DNA of 64,000 nucleotides from Prochlorococcus sp. AG-412-J13 (GCA_003214815.1 QCLE01000002.1:1-64000), one strand, 5' to 3'; numbered from the stretch's first letter, positions 17,374-26,809 are shown. Program-made: numbers and translations. The notes: generated by a model from the letters alone, not told the origin.

Positions 17374-18360
17374 TTAGGCTTTGACTGGTTCTTGAATGAT
17401 TCCGCTTGGAACTTCAGTAAACATAATTGATGATAAATATCTCTCTGCTAAATCAGGTAGAACAACTACGATTGTTTTCCCCGCATATGCATCTTGCTCA
17501 GCTAATCTAACTGCAGCAGCAGCAGCAGCTCCACAAGATATTCCAACTAATAGACCTTCTTCTTTTGCTAATCTAAGAGCCATCTCAATCGACTCGTCAT
17601 TTGTTACCTGTTCAACTTTATCAACGATTGACAAGTCAAGATTCTTAGGAATAAATCCTGCTCCAATTCCTTGAATTTTATGTGGTCCAGATTTAACCTC
17701 TTCTCCATTCATTGTCTGTGTAATAACAGGACTGTGTGAGGGTTCTACAGCTACAGAAGTAATATTTTTGCCCTTCTCTTGCTTAATGTATCTTGAAACT
17801 CCTGTAATTGTGCCGCCAGTTCCAACCCCTGCAACTAAAACATCAATTTCACCATCGCAATCATCCCAGATTTCTGGTCCAGTAGTTTTGAAATGAATTT
17901 CAGGGTTTGCTGGATTATCAAATTGACCTGGCATGAAATATTGAGAAGGATTACTTTCTGCAATTTCTTTAGCCTTAGCTATTGCTCCAGGCATACCTTT
18001 AGATGCCTCTGTTAAAACAATTTCAGCACCCAACACTGCCATAACCCTTCTTCTTTCAATTGACATGGATTCTGGCATTGTAAGGATGAGTTTATAACCT
18101 CTTGCTGAAGCAGTAAAAGCTAGAGCAATCCCTGTATTTCCAGATGTTGGCTCAACAATAGTTTTGTCTTTTGTAAGCTTCCCACTTTTCTCTGCATCCC
18201 AGATCATGTTTGCGCCAATCCTACATTTGACACTATAAGCAGGGTTTCTACCTTCAATTTTTGCAAGAACTGTAGCTTTCGCGTTTTTAGTAACTGATTT
18301 TAATTTTACTAATGGAGTGTTTCCAATAGAAAAACTGTTGTCCTCATAAATTTTTGCCAT
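17374..18360 (-). CDS. cysK: Cysteine synthase (O-acetylserine sulfhydrylase)
   Basis: Forms cysteine from O-acetylserine and sulfide. PLP Lys45 is in AYSVKCR, the substrate loop TSGNTGIAL is at about 68-76, and the PLP-phosphate loop [10 protein letters not shown] at about 177-186. The C-terminal [10 protein letters not shown] helix is typical. 328 residues, normal length. It follows the STR2-like synthase gene on the same strand with an 84-bp gap that is AT-rich. Confidence 0.94.
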   Translation of the reverse strand: MAKIYEDNSFSIGNTPLVKLKSVTKNAKATVLAKIEGRNPAYSVKCRIGANMIWDAEKSGKLTKDKTIVEPTSGNTGIALAFTASARGYKLILTMPESMSIERRRVMAVLGAEIVLTEASKGMPGAIAKAKEIAESNPSQYFMPGQFDNPANPEIHFKTTGPEIWDDCDGEIDVLVAGVGTGGTITGVSRYIKQEKGKNITSVAVEPSHSPVITQTMNGEEVKSGPHKIQGIGAGFIPKNLDLSIVDKVEQVTNDESIEMALRLAKEEGLLVGISCGAAAAAAVRLAEQDAYAGKTIVVVLPDLAERYLSSIMFTEVPSGIIQEPVKA

Positions 18361-18444
18361 TTATATTTTGAGAAAATATATTTTAATACTAACTATTATT
18401 CAGAAAAAGAGTATATAAGTTTCTATACGGTAAATACTAGGAAT

Positions 18445-19914
18445 TTAGAAATTATTTAGTGCTTCAGAAAATTTTTTCCATAATTGATCATGCTCTTCTA
18501 ATCCAACTGATACTCTAATAAGGTGCGGAGGTATACCAAAACTTTCAGCCCAATCCAACTCGTCATAATGAGCTAGTAAAACATAAGGACAAACTAGAGT
18601 AAATTTTGTACCTAAACTAGGACCTTTAGATACTTGCAGAGAGTCATAAAATTTTTTAGCTTTGTTCAATCCTCCATTTAATTCAAACGATAATAAGCAG
18701 CCGTATCCTCCATCAGAAATAAGTAAAGAATTAAAATTTGGACAATTTTCAGGATGGAAAATATTTTTAATCTCGCGATGGGTCTCTAATCTTTTTTTTA
18801 ATTCTAAACATGCTTTATTTTGTTCAAAAACTCTTTGATTTACATCTCTACTAACTTTTTCTAGATAAACTATATCTCCATCGGAAAGTATTGGAAGATT
18901 AATCTCGTTTAAGGCATTTCTAAATTGATCAATCCATTTGCTTTTTGGATTTAGTATTAGTGATCCTGCAAGAATATCACCACTACCTGAAAAAATTTTT
19001 GTAAGTGAAGTAAAAACTATATCTGCATGTTCTAGGGAATTTATATTTAAATTCGAACCAATTGTATCGTCAACAATTAAGGGAATATTTAACTTTTTTG
19101 CTATTTTTGAAATTTTTTTAATGTTTACACATTTGAGCATTGGATTACTTGGTAGTTCAATAATTAATGCTGATGGATTTATTCTTTTGATTTCTAATTC
19201 AATATCCGCGCAATTTTCTTCTGTAATTAACTGGGCTCCATGAAAGATATTCATTGGTAATTTAAGTACATCTACATATGGAAAACCAATTTGGAGTGTT
19301 GGTTTAGCTGGAAATAATTTATAAATGATTTCTAATGATGTATGCAATGCAGACATTCCAGATGAAGTTAAGTGAATATCATTAGAGTTAATTTGTGTAG
19401 ATTTAGAAATTCTATTTTTTATTCTTTGAGAACATTCATTTACGTAAGATTTTGGAGGGCAATCTTCAAGACCTAGTTCTATAGCAGCAACTCTTGAAGA
19501 TATACCAAGACCAGTATGTTGCCAAAAATATTTTGCATAAATACTTCCTTCTTTTTCAGTTATTAAGAAAGCTAAATTATCTCTTTTTTTTATTAATGAG
19601 AATTTTTCACAAGTATTTCTATCAATGTATTTTTTAGCTTTAAAAGCTATGCTTTCATTCGGATATGGCCAAATACTTTTATTGTTGTAGTAATTTTCCT
19701 TTTTTACTTTTTCGCATAATCTTTTCACTATGGGGTTTAGCCCGAACCGTGGGTAAATGGACTTCAATAATTTCATACATTCTTGATTTTTTTCCTCGTA
19801 ATTTATTACATCATTCCAAGTTGGTAATGCTACAGAAACGGCATGAATACTATCAGGAATTGCATATCCCAACTCTAAATTTTTCCATATAGGGTTTTTA
19901 AGTAAATCTCTCAA
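18445..19914 (-). CDS. Long cystathionine gamma-synthase-like PLP enzyme (STR2-like)
   Basis: A 489-residue member of the Cys/Met-metabolism PLP family. The catalytic domain begins near 175 and has TSSGMSALHTS (183-193), VDDTIGS (281-287), the PLP Lys306 in SLTKIFSGSGD and RVSVGLEEHDQL close to the end. About 170 extra residues precede it, including PDSIHAVSVALPTWNDVINY and YPRFGLNP, which resemble the N-terminal region of fungal STR2/met-7 cystathionine gamma-synthases as I remember them. Likely reaction: joining cysteine to an activated homoserine. A conventional homologue is immediately upstream (4 bp between the genes), so the two are cotranscribed. Confidence 0.78.
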   Translation of the reverse strand: MRDLLKNPIWKNLELGYAIPDSIHAVSVALPTWNDVINYEEKNQECMKLLKSIYPRFGLNPIVKRLCEKVKKENYYNNKSIWPYPNESIAFKAKKYIDRNTCEKFSLIKKRDNLAFLITEKEGSIYAKYFWQHTGLGISSRVAAIELGLEDCPPKSYVNECSQRIKNRISKSTQINSNDIHLTSSGMSALHTSLEIIYKLFPAKPTLQIGFPYVDVLKLPMNIFHGAQLITEENCADIELEIKRINPSALIIELPSNPMLKCVNIKKISKIAKKLNIPLIVDDTIGSNLNINSLEHADIVFTSLTKIFSGSGDILAGSLILNPKSKWIDQFRNALNEINLPILSDGDIVYLEKVSRDVNQRVFEQNKACLELKKRLETHREIKNIFHPENCPNFNSLLISDGGYGCLLSFELNGGLNKAKKFYDSLQVSKGPSLGTKFTLVCPYVLLAHYDELDWAESFGIPPHLIRVSVGLEEHDQLWKKFSEALNNF

Positions 19915-19917
19915 TTT

Positions 19918-21084
19918 TCAGAATTTGTTCAAAGCAAATAAAATGTCCGAGATTAAATCGTCTGTATCTTCACATCCAATTGATAATCTGACAAGAGAAT
20001 CATCTATCCCTAGTAGATTTTTTGTCTTTTCATCAACAGAAGCATGAGTCATTGTTGCGGGGTGACAAATTAAACTTTCAACTCCTCCAAGGCTTTCTGC
20101 TAGCGAGAAATATTTGAGAGATTTGCAAAATTTAAAAGTATCCTCTTTATTTAAATTTAATTTTAGGGTGATCATCGAACCTCCAGATTTCATTTGCGAT
20201 TTTGCTAATTTAAATTGCGGATGTCTTTGATTAAAAGGGTAAATTACTTTACTAATTATTTTTTTATGATTCTCTAATTCTTCAGAAATAAATTCTGCAC
20301 TTTGAGTTTGTTGTTCGATTCTTAGAGGAAGAGTTTTTACTCCTCTGGTAATTAGCCAACTATCAAAAGGAGATGGTTGAAGCCCGAGAGCTTTTTGAGA
20401 GAAAAGCATCTTACTATTCCATACCTCATTATTTGTCAGTACTGCTCCACCAAGTGCGTCACTATGTCCATTAATGAATTTTGTTGTGCTTACAAGCGAT
20501 AGTGTTGCACCAAGGTCCAATGGTTTTTGAATAAGTGCTGTAGAAAAGGTGTTGTCTACAACTACTGCTATTTGGAGTTTATTCGCTTCATCACAAATCG
20601 CCTTAATATCAAGTACTTTCAAAAGTGGATTAGTTGGACTTTCTAGCCATATCAAGGTTGGCTCGAAGTTTGCAATCTTTTTGATGTTATTTTTGTTTGT
20701 AAAATCTGTGTATAAAACTTCTAGTCCAAATTTCTTGAAAATTTTTTCGAACATCCTCACTGTACAACCATAGAGATTTGACTCGCAGAGTATCTTGTCG
20801 CCTGATTTTAGTGTTGATGTAATTGCAGTTACCGCGCTAATTCCTGATCCAAAAACTGTACAATATTTAGAATCTTCTATTGATTTAAGTATATTTTCTA
20901 GAATTCTAAAGTTTGGATTGCCTGATCTGGTGTAGTCGAAATTATCTTTATTTCCATGTTTGAAAGTAGATGTAGAAAAAATAGGAGGCATAACGCATCC
21001 AGTGTCTTTTGCAAAAGTTTCTCCATGGTGAATAGATAGGGTCTTAACACCAGGTCTTTTAATATTATTTTTCTTATTTCCCAT
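19918..21084 (-). CDS. metB: Cystathionine gamma-synthase/lyase family enzyme
   Basis: A 388-residue PLP enzyme of normal length for cystathionine gamma-synthase, beta-lyase or gamma-lyase. Seen: SIHHGETFAKDTG near the start, YTRSGNPNFRILE (51-63), the PLP Lys202 in STTKFINGHSD, and LAESLGGVESLICHPATMTH in the C-terminal domain. Discrimination between synthase and lyase is not possible by motif alone. Position upstream of the STR2-like gene and cysK on one strand indicates a methionine/cysteine operon. It begins after a strong palindrome that separates it from rpsD. Confidence 0.85.
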   Translation of the reverse strand: MGNKKNNIKRPGVKTLSIHHGETFAKDTGCVMPPIFSTSTFKHGNKDNFDYTRSGNPNFRILENILKSIEDSKYCTVFGSGISAVTAITSTLKSGDKILCESNLYGCTVRMFEKIFKKFGLEVLYTDFTNKNNIKKIANFEPTLIWLESPTNPLLKVLDIKAICDEANKLQIAVVVDNTFSTALIQKPLDLGATLSLVSTTKFINGHSDALGGAVLTNNEVWNSKMLFSQKALGLQPSPFDSWLITRGVKTLPLRIEQQTQSAEFISEELENHKKIISKVIYPFNQRHPQFKLAKSQMKSGGSMITLKLNLNKEDTFKFCKSLKYFSLAESLGGVESLICHPATMTHASVDEKTKNLLGIDDSLVRLSIGCEDTDDLISDILFALNKF

Positions 21085-21109
21085 TATTTTTAAAAATAAG
21101 AATTAAGTA

Positions 21110-21138
21110 AAATCTCTCATTTAAAAAATGAGAGATTT
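21110..21138 (-). terminator. Perfect 13-bp inverted repeat between rpsD and metB
   Basis: AAATCTCTCATTT (21110-21122), three-base spacer, AAATGAGAGATTT (21126-21138). On the minus strand the second arm ends in ATTTTACTT, so it can act as an intrinsic terminator of rpsD, with the U tract partly inside the stem. It could equally be an operator for metB, whose start is 26 bp further on. Confidence 0.6.
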
Positions 21139-21147
21139 AGTAATCCA

Positions 21148-21173
21148 AAGAAAAGTTTTATTAAACTTTTCTT
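21148..21173 (-). repeat. Perfect 11-bp inverted repeat across the rpsD stop codon
   Basis: AAGAAAAGTTT (21148-21158), TATT, AAACTTTTCTT (21163-21173). The right arm covers the last codons and stop of rpsD. Together with the palindrome at 21110-21138 it makes two consecutive hairpins in the 3' end of the rpsD transcript. Confidence 0.6.
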
Positions 21174-21769
21174 GAATAATATTCAACAACTAGTAGTTCG
21201 TTTATTTCAAGAGCAACCCACTCTCTATCGCATTTACCATTTATTTTACCAGTTAATTTGGGTTTGTCTAAATCAAGATGTGGGGGGACATTTGCTAATC
21301 CAGGGAATTCTATATTGCCTTCTACAAGTTTTTTGCTTGCTTTGTTTTCTTTAATTCCGATTACATCTCCAGATTTGCATTGATAACCAGCAATATCAAG
21401 AACCTTTCCATTAACAGTTACATGGCCATGATTTACTAATTGTCTTGAGCCTGGAATGGTACCTCCAAAACCTAATCTAAAACAAACATTATCTAGCCTG
21501 TTTTCTAAAAGTCTTAGTAGGTTAGTTCCTGTAGATCCTTCTTGAGCTCTGGCTTTTTTTACATAACGTACTAGTTGTTTTTCAGAAACACCATAATTAA
21601 ACCTAAGTTTCTGCTTTTCTTCTAGACGAATTGCATATTCTGATCGCTTGCGACGGGCTTGGCCGTGCTGACCTGGAGGATTAGACTTCTTTGAAGCTTT
21701 CCTGGTGAGACCTGGTAGTTCTCCCAAGCGACGCGTAACCCTTAATCTAGGGCCGCGGTATCTTGACAT
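21161..21769 (-). CDS. rpsD: 30S ribosomal protein S4
   Basis: Primary 16S rRNA-binding protein of the small subunit. The 202-residue sequence is canonical: [34 protein letters not shown], then the S4 RNA-binding domain at about 90-155 ([20 protein letters not shown] and [11 protein letters not shown]). It is a stand-alone gene divergent from yidD, with a 95-bp intergenic region, and is followed by two palindromes. Confidence 0.98.
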   Translation of the reverse strand: MSRYRGPRLRVTRRLGELPGLTRKASKKSNPPGQHGQARRKRSEYAIRLEEKQKLRFNYGVSEKQLVRYVKKARAQEGSTGTNLLRLLENRLDNVCFRLGFGGTIPGSRQLVNHGHVTVNGKVLDIAGYQCKSGDVIGIKENKASKKLVEGNIEFPGLANVPPHLDLDKPKLTGKINGKCDREWVALEINELLVVEYYSRKV

Positions 21770-21864
21770 AATTTTAAATTAAATAGAAAATTGCAATAAA
21801 TTGAATAATTGATTAAATTCAATTAAACTAAATTACTACTGACATACTATTTTACATCATTAAA

Positions 21865-22101
21865 GTGTTCAAAACTATTAATAAATCAATTACTTCTATA
21901 CTTCTTTTTTTGATTTCGTTCTATCAAAAGTGGTTTTCTCCTTTTTTTGGACCAAGATGTAGATTTATTCCAAGTTGCAGCTCTTATGGATACGTGGCAA
22001 TTAGTAGACATGGTCCTTGGAAGGGAGGGTGGTTAACTTTAAGAAGATTAAGTAGATGTCATCCTTTAACTCCCTGTGGATGCGACCCAGTGCCTGATTA
22101 A
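21865..22101 (+). CDS. yidD: Membrane protein insertion efficiency factor YidD
   Basis: A 78-residue protein of the YidD (DUF37) family that assists YidC/Sec-dependent insertion of membrane proteins. Signatures are FYQKWFSPFFGPRCRF, PSCSSYGYVAI and RLSRCHPLTPCGCDPVP, with an N-terminal amphipathic/hydrophobic helix. Starts at a GTG. The next gene starts 4 bp after its stop. Confidence 0.92.
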   Translation: MFKTINKSITSILLFLISFYQKWFSPFFGPRCRFIPSCSSYGYVAISRHGPWKGGWLTLRRLSRCHPLTPCGCDPVPD

Positions 22102-22105
22102 ATGA

Positions 22106-22408
22106 ATGAAAATATTTATTTTTGTTAGGCAGGGATGTTGCCTTTGTGATTCATTAAAAAACAAACTGGCAAAAATAAATCTCAATGAGTTATTTCCAAA
22201 TCTAGAGGAGCTAAAAGAAATTGATATTGATAGGGTCGATTTATATAAAAATAAATATAAAAAATATGATTATGAAGTACCTGTTATTGCTGTTGAAGGA
22301 ATTAGGTCCAAGGAAATTATAGAATTGCCACGTATTTCTCCAAGATTAAAAGATGATCAATTAAAGAATTGGTTTCAAAAAAATATTAATACCATTCTGA
22401 AGAAATAA
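22106..22408 (+). CDS. Glutaredoxin-like (DUF836-type) protein
   Basis: A 100-residue thioredoxin-fold protein. The N-terminus FIFVRQGCCLCDSLKNKL carries a CxxC-type motif (CCLC) followed by a helix, and the segment YEVPVIAVEG holds the cis-proline typical of the fold. The C-terminal half is a charged helix with LKDDQLKNWFQK. Its redox partner is unknown. It lies between yidD and murE with spacings of 4 and 9 bp, so it is part of that transcript. Confidence 0.75.
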   Translation: MKIFIFVRQGCCLCDSLKNKLAKINLNELFPNLEELKEIDIDRVDLYKNKYKKYDYEVPVIAVEGIRSKEIIELPRISPRLKDDQLKNWFQKNINTILKK

Positions 22409-22417
22409 TTTTTTTAA

Positions 22418-23953
22418 ATGAGATCTATAAAATTACATAAACTTTTAGATTTGGTAGGAATTATTCCTTCATTAGATTTCATCGATCATGAAATCAATAA
22501 TATTTCTTTTAACTCGAAAGAAGTACAAAAAGGAACTTTATTTTTAGGTATGCCTGGTTTAAATGTTGATGGAGGAAAATATTGTATTGAGGCAATTGAA
22601 AATGGTGCAGAGGCTGCCATTATTGGGACTGCTGCAAAACAGAAAATTGGCTCTATTGATCGAGAAAGGATTTTGGTTATAGAGGATAATTTAGATTATA
22701 TTTTTGGTCAAATAGTCGCTGAGTTTTGGAATAGGCCTTCAAGAAAACTTAAACTTATTGGTGTTACGGGTACAAATGGAAAAACGACAATTACTTTTTT
22801 ACTGGAATATCTTTTAAAAAGATTAGGTAAAAAGACTGCATTATTTGGGACCTTGTTCAATAGATGGCCTGGCTTCTCTGAAGTGGCTTCTCATACAACT
22901 GATTTCGCTGATAAACTTCAAAAGAAATTAAATGCTGCTGTTGAGGCAGAATCTGAATTCGCGATATTAGAGGTAAGTTCTCATTCTATTGCTCAAAACA
23001 GGATATCAGGCTGCGAATTTGAGGCGGCTATTTTTACTAATTTAACTCAAGATCATCTTGATTATCACTCCGATATGGAATCTTATTTTCAAACAAAAAG
23101 AAAATTATTTTTCCCACCTTACTTAATAGAAAAGGATGGGATTTCTGTATTAAATCATGATGACCCTTGGATTTCTAAATTATCATCTGATCTTGAAAAA
23201 GAATCTTCATTAGTCTCGACAAAGATTACTGCCAGTGAATTCGAAAATGATGATTTTTTTTTCGTAACAGATAAAAAATTTAATGAAAGTGGCTCCACCT
23301 GTATTTTTCATACACCTAAGGAAAAAATTAAACTTTTTGTTCCACTTGTTGGTGAATTTAATTTAATGAATGCGATTCAAGCAATAACAATTTTATATAA
23401 ACTTAATTTCTCTTTGAAAGATTTATCAAAGTTAATACAATCTTTCCCTGGTGCTCCTGGGAGAATGGAGAAAATAGAAATTGATAATGATTATTTTTCA
23501 AGATCACTTCCAACAGTAATTATTGATTATGCACACACGCCTGATGGATTAAAAAAAGTTTTGCAATCAATTAAAAAACTTTGTAAAGGGAAACTCATTA
23601 CTGTTTTTGGTTGTGGAGGAGATCGAGATCGTAGTAAAAGGCCTTTAATGGGATCAATAGCTGAAGAGTTTTCTGATCACTTGTTTATAACTTCAGATAA
23701 TCCAAGATCAGAAGAACCGAAAAGGATAGTAAATGATATTTTGATGGGTATAGAAAAAAGAGAAAAAATAACAATTGATATTGATAGATTTAAAGCAATA
23801 AATGAATCTATCAAATTTGCTAATAAAGAAGATATTGTTTTAATTGCAGGAAAAGGACATGAAGACTATCAAATTCTCAATGATAAAGTGATTGATTTTG
23901 ATGATAGAAAAATAGCTCAAAAATTATTACAAGAAAAAAGTAAATCTAAATAA
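22418..23953 (+). CDS. murE: UDP-MurNAc-tripeptide synthetase
   Basis: Adds the third amino acid to the peptidoglycan precursor. Seen: N-terminal domain with NISFNSKEVQKGTLFLGMPG, the ATP loop GVTGTNGKTT (about 110-119), TQDHLDYHSDMESYF, the carbamylated-lysine region QTKRKLFF, and DNPRSEEPKRIV. The DNPR motif is the established signature of meso-diaminopimelate specificity, so the wall is mDAP type. 511 residues, normal. An imperfect terminator-like hairpin follows at 23957-23975. Confidence 0.95.
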   Translation: MRSIKLHKLLDLVGIIPSLDFIDHEINNISFNSKEVQKGTLFLGMPGLNVDGGKYCIEAIENGAEAAIIGTAAKQKIGSIDRERILVIEDNLDYIFGQIVAEFWNRPSRKLKLIGVTGTNGKTTITFLLEYLLKRLGKKTALFGTLFNRWPGFSEVASHTTDFADKLQKKLNAAVEAESEFAILEVSSHSIAQNRISGCEFEAAIFTNLTQDHLDYHSDMESYFQTKRKLFFPPYLIEKDGISVLNHDDPWISKLSSDLEKESSLVSTKITASEFENDDFFFVTDKKFNESGSTCIFHTPKEKIKLFVPLVGEFNLMNAIQAITILYKLNFSLKDLSKLIQSFPGAPGRMEKIEIDNDYFSRSLPTVIIDYAHTPDGLKKVLQSIKKLCKGKLITVFGCGGDRDRSKRPLMGSIAEEFSDHLFITSDNPRSEEPKRIVNDILMGIEKREKITIDIDRFKAINESIKFANKEDIVLIAGKGHEDYQILNDKVIDFDDRKIAQKLLQEKSKSK

Positions 23954-23956
23954 AAT

Positions 23957-23975
23957 TTTCTAATCAAATTAGAAA
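23957..23975 (+). terminator. Hairpin downstream of murE
   Basis: TTTCTAAT (23957-23964), CAA loop, ATTAGAAA (23968-23975), eight perfect A/T-rich pairs starting 4 bp after the murE stop. It is followed by GATCTTTA rather than a clean T run, so as a terminator it would be weak. Confidence 0.4.
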
Positions 23976-24034
23976 GATCTTTACGCAAACCACAAGAATA
24001 CTTTCTTAGAATCGAGTAAGTAATTTTTAATAAA

Positions 24035-24739
24035 ATGAAAGGGTTAGCCTTAATCGTAGGCGCAGGAGGAATTGGAACGCAAATAGCTAAAGATTTGATT
24101 GAAAGTGAAAAAGACTTAGATGTTGTTTTATGTGGAAGAAAAAGCGAATTAAATTCTTTTTGGGAATTAGATATAGAGAATTCTCATTCACTTTTGCAGT
24201 TGAAAAATAAAATAGCAAATCATCCTTCGAAATTAAGACTAGTCATTAACGCCACAGGAAGACTTCATAGTGATTCTCTTCAGCCAGAAAAAAGATTACA
24301 ACATCTTGATAAAAAAAATATGATGGAAAGTTTTTCAATAAATGCCTTTTCTCCTATTTTATTAGCTAAAACTATTGAAGAATTTATACCAAAAGATATT
24401 GATTTTAATTTTGCAAGTATAAGTGCAAGAGTGGGAAGCATTGGAGATAATCAAACTGGAGGTTGGTATTCATATAGAGCTGCAAAATCTGCCCAAAATC
24501 AGTTTTTTAAATCTTTAAGTATTGAATGGGCTAGACGTTTCCCAAATGCTACTATTACATTGCTTCATCCAGGAACAGTAGATACTGATTTATCTAGACC
24601 TTTTCATAAATTTGTTCCAGAACATAAATTATTTAGTAAAGAAAAATCATCCCAATTTTTGATCAATATTATTAAAAATCAAACTCCAGCATCTACTGGA
24701 AAATTTATTGCATGGGACAGCTCGGAGATACCTTGGTAA
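24035..24739 (+). CDS. Short-chain dehydrogenase/reductase
   Basis: A classical SDR of 234 residues resembling the CsgA/C-factor branch. NAD(P)-binding loop VGAGGIGTQIAK (8-19), NATG (72-75) in the place of NNAG, a serine in FASISARVG (127-135), the catalytic Tyr147 and Lys151 in YSYRAAKSA, and HPGTVDTDLSRPF typical of the family C-terminal loop. Substrate unknown. It is 81 bp after murE and converges on the PLP enzyme gene at 24770. Confidence 0.82.
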   Translation: MKGLALIVGAGGIGTQIAKDLIESEKDLDVVLCGRKSELNSFWELDIENSHSLLQLKNKIANHPSKLRLVINATGRLHSDSLQPEKRLQHLDKKNMMESFSINAFSPILLAKTIEEFIPKDIDFNFASISARVGSIGDNQTGGWYSYRAAKSAQNQFFKSLSIEWARRFPNATITLLHPGTVDTDLSRPFHKFVPEHKLFSKEKSSQFLINIIKNQTPASTGKFIAWDSSEIPW

Positions 24740-24769
24740 ACGAAATTTTTTCTTTATATCAATAGATCT

Positions 24770-25945
24770 TTAAGTCAATAGTTTTTTTATTTCTTTAGAA
24801 AGTAAATCAAGCTCAGCTTCTGTTGTCATTTGATGTACGCATGCTCTAAACCATTTTGGATCTTCTAAAACTCTAATCCAGATTTTTTTTTCTCCAAGTT
24901 TCCTAACAAATTTTTCCTTATCTTCGATATTTTTAATATTAAAACTAACTATCCCATTTAAGTATTTTTTTTCTAAAACTAATTCAATGCCTTTTAATTG
25001 ATTTAATTCATCCCAAAGTTTCTCACTTAATCTTTTTATATGTTTTCTTTTTTCTTTTTCATTGCAGTCTTTATCTAAAAGATCTAAAGAATTACGCAGC
25101 CCTGCAAGTAAAGGAATACAAGAGGTAGCTACTTCAAACTTCCTTGCATCATCATGAAAAAGATTATCTGAAGGTTCATAGATACCTTGTTCTTTTTTTA
25201 ATGATTTCCAACCAATTATTGTTGGATCTGTTTCATGAATAAATCTATCTGAGACATAAATGGCTCCAAGTCCTTCTGGACCACAGGCCCATTTATGAGA
25301 AGTTATTGAATATAAATCGGAAAAAAAAACTTCTTCTTCAATTTTTATGTGCCCAAAGGTTTGAGCACCATCAACAAGTAGATAAGAGTTTTCTCGAATA
25401 TTTTTTAATTCGATGGAAATTTGTTTTAAAGGGATTTTATATCCAAAGTTCCATAAAATATGAGAAATAATCAGGATCTTAGTCTTACTATTTAGATTTT
25501 TTAAAATCTCTAAAATTATATTTTCGTCGTTTAGAGTTTTAATTTTTTGGATTGGCAAGATTTTCAATATTAATTTATTTCTTTTGCAAAATTCTCGACT
25601 TGCAGCCACTACTCCAGGATGTTCACAGTCACTGATTAACAACTCTTCTCCCTCATCTACTTTTATTCCCCAAAAGGGCAAAATCATACCGGAAGAGATA
25701 TTTTCGGTTAAAGCTAAATTCTTTGAATTGACTCCTAATTTTTGTGCAATGATTCTTTTTGTGGTCAATATTTCTTTGTAAATAAAAGGCCACATATCAT
25801 TAGTAAATGGTCCTAAATCTTGGATAATTTCCCAAGTTTTAAATATTGCTTCTAGAGAAGATTCTGGTAATGGTCCTTGACCACCATAGTTGAAATAATA
25901 CTTATTTTTTAATGCTGGTATTTGATCTCTTAGATTATTTCTCAT
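24770..25945 (-). CDS. Class V aminotransferase-fold PLP enzyme, C-DES-like
   Basis: A 391-residue fold-type I PLP enzyme of the NifS/class V group. PLP contacts are VDGAQTFGHI (191-200) and Lys218 in TSHKWACGPEG. The HKWxCGPEG sequence resembles cyanobacterial L-cysteine/cystine C-S lyase (C-DES) more than IscS/SufS, and no flexible loop with the desulfurase cysteine is obvious. It may release sulfur from cyst(e)ine. The ArsM-like gene lies 38 bp upstream on the same strand. Confidence 0.7.
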   Translation of the reverse strand: MRNNLRDQIPALKNKYYFNYGGQGPLPESSLEAIFKTWEIIQDLGPFTNDMWPFIYKEILTTKRIIAQKLGVNSKNLALTENISSGMILPFWGIKVDEGEELLISDCEHPGVVAASREFCKRNKLILKILPIQKIKTLNDENIILEILKNLNSKTKILIISHILWNFGYKIPLKQISIELKNIRENSYLLVDGAQTFGHIKIEEEVFFSDLYSITSHKWACGPEGLGAIYVSDRFIHETDPTIIGWKSLKKEQGIYEPSDNLFHDDARKFEVATSCIPLLAGLRNSLDLLDKDCNEKEKRKHIKRLSEKLWDELNQLKGIELVLEKKYLNGIVSFNIKNIEDKEKFVRKLGEKKIWIRVLEDPKWFRACVHQMTTEAELDLLSKEIKKLLT

Positions 25946-25983
25946 GGAAATTTAAATTATATTTCTAAACTCTTGAATTTTTT

Positions 25984-26778
25984 TTAAATATTACCTACTA
26001 AAGTTACTGTTCTAAATTCAATATCCTCAATTACTTTCCAAGGTTCAGAACTCCTTTCTGCAAATTCTAAATTTTTAAAACCAAGTTCTTTAAAATCACT
26101 TATAAACTCTGGCTCATACCAAGCTCCACTAATACATCCTGTCCATAGATCATGATCATTTTGCAATTTTAAAGGAACTTTTTTGTTAGAGACAATATCG
26201 CTTATAGCAATTCTTCCATTATCGTCTAAAACTCTTCTTATATTTCTTAGAAGTTTATTTCTAGATTCTGGACTTACCAAGTTTAAAACGCAATTACTTA
26301 AAATAATATCAACTGATTTGTCTGCGATTAATGGATTTAAATCTTTATCTAATTCATCAAGTTTTTCAATTGACCCTTCAAGAAATTCTGTATTGTTGAA
26401 ACCTATATTTTTTGTAACTTCTTTAGAGGCTGATCTAGATAAAGAAAGCATGTCAGGATTCTGATCAACTCCAATAACTTTCCCTTCTTTCCCAACAATT
26501 TGGGCACAAATAAAAGCATTTTTGCCGCTACCACTTCCAAGGTCTAAGACAATATCATTTTTTTGAACATATTTTGTTGGCTCACCACATCCATAGTCTC
26601 TTTCTATAACCTCTTTAGGAATCGCTTCAAGTAAAACGGGATTAAACCCAACTGGTGTACAAAGACAATTTTCTTTTTCTAGTGCGGCTGACCCATATCT
26701 TTCTTGAATCGCATCTTTATGATCGAATTGATTAGGAGCTTTATTCGAGGTGTTTGTATTACAGCAACTTTCAGACAT
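25984..26778 (-). CDS. arsM: ArsM-type arsenite S-adenosylmethionine methyltransferase
   Basis: A class I SAM methyltransferase of 264 residues counted from the ATG at 26778. The SAM loop is VLDLGSGSGKN (77-87) and VIGVDQNPDML. Cysteines matching the As(III)-binding set of ArsM enzymes are present: Cys38/Cys40 (ENCLC), Cys64 (DYGCGEPT), Cys163 (SNCVLNL) and Cys215 (TGCISGA), plus an N-terminal CC pair (5-6). ArsM methylates arsenite to volatile or excreted methylarsenicals. A TTG at 26811 would add 11 residues and start within a terminator hairpin region, so I prefer 26778. No arsR/acr3 is adjacent. Confidence 0.78.
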   Translation of the reverse strand: MSESCCNTNTSNKAPNQFDHKDAIQERYGSAALEKENCLCTPVGFNPVLLEAIPKEVIERDYGCGEPTKYVQKNDIVLDLGSGSGKNAFICAQIVGKEGKVIGVDQNPDMLSLSRSASKEVTKNIGFNNTEFLEGSIEKLDELDKDLNPLIADKSVDIILSNCVLNLVSPESRNKLLRNIRRVLDDNGRIAISDIVSNKKVPLKLQNDHDLWTGCISGAWYEPEFISDFKELGFKNLEFAERSSEPWKVIEDIEFRTVTLVGNI

Positions 26779-26809
26779 ATTTTTCAAAGGGCTATAAATA
26801 AATATAGCC

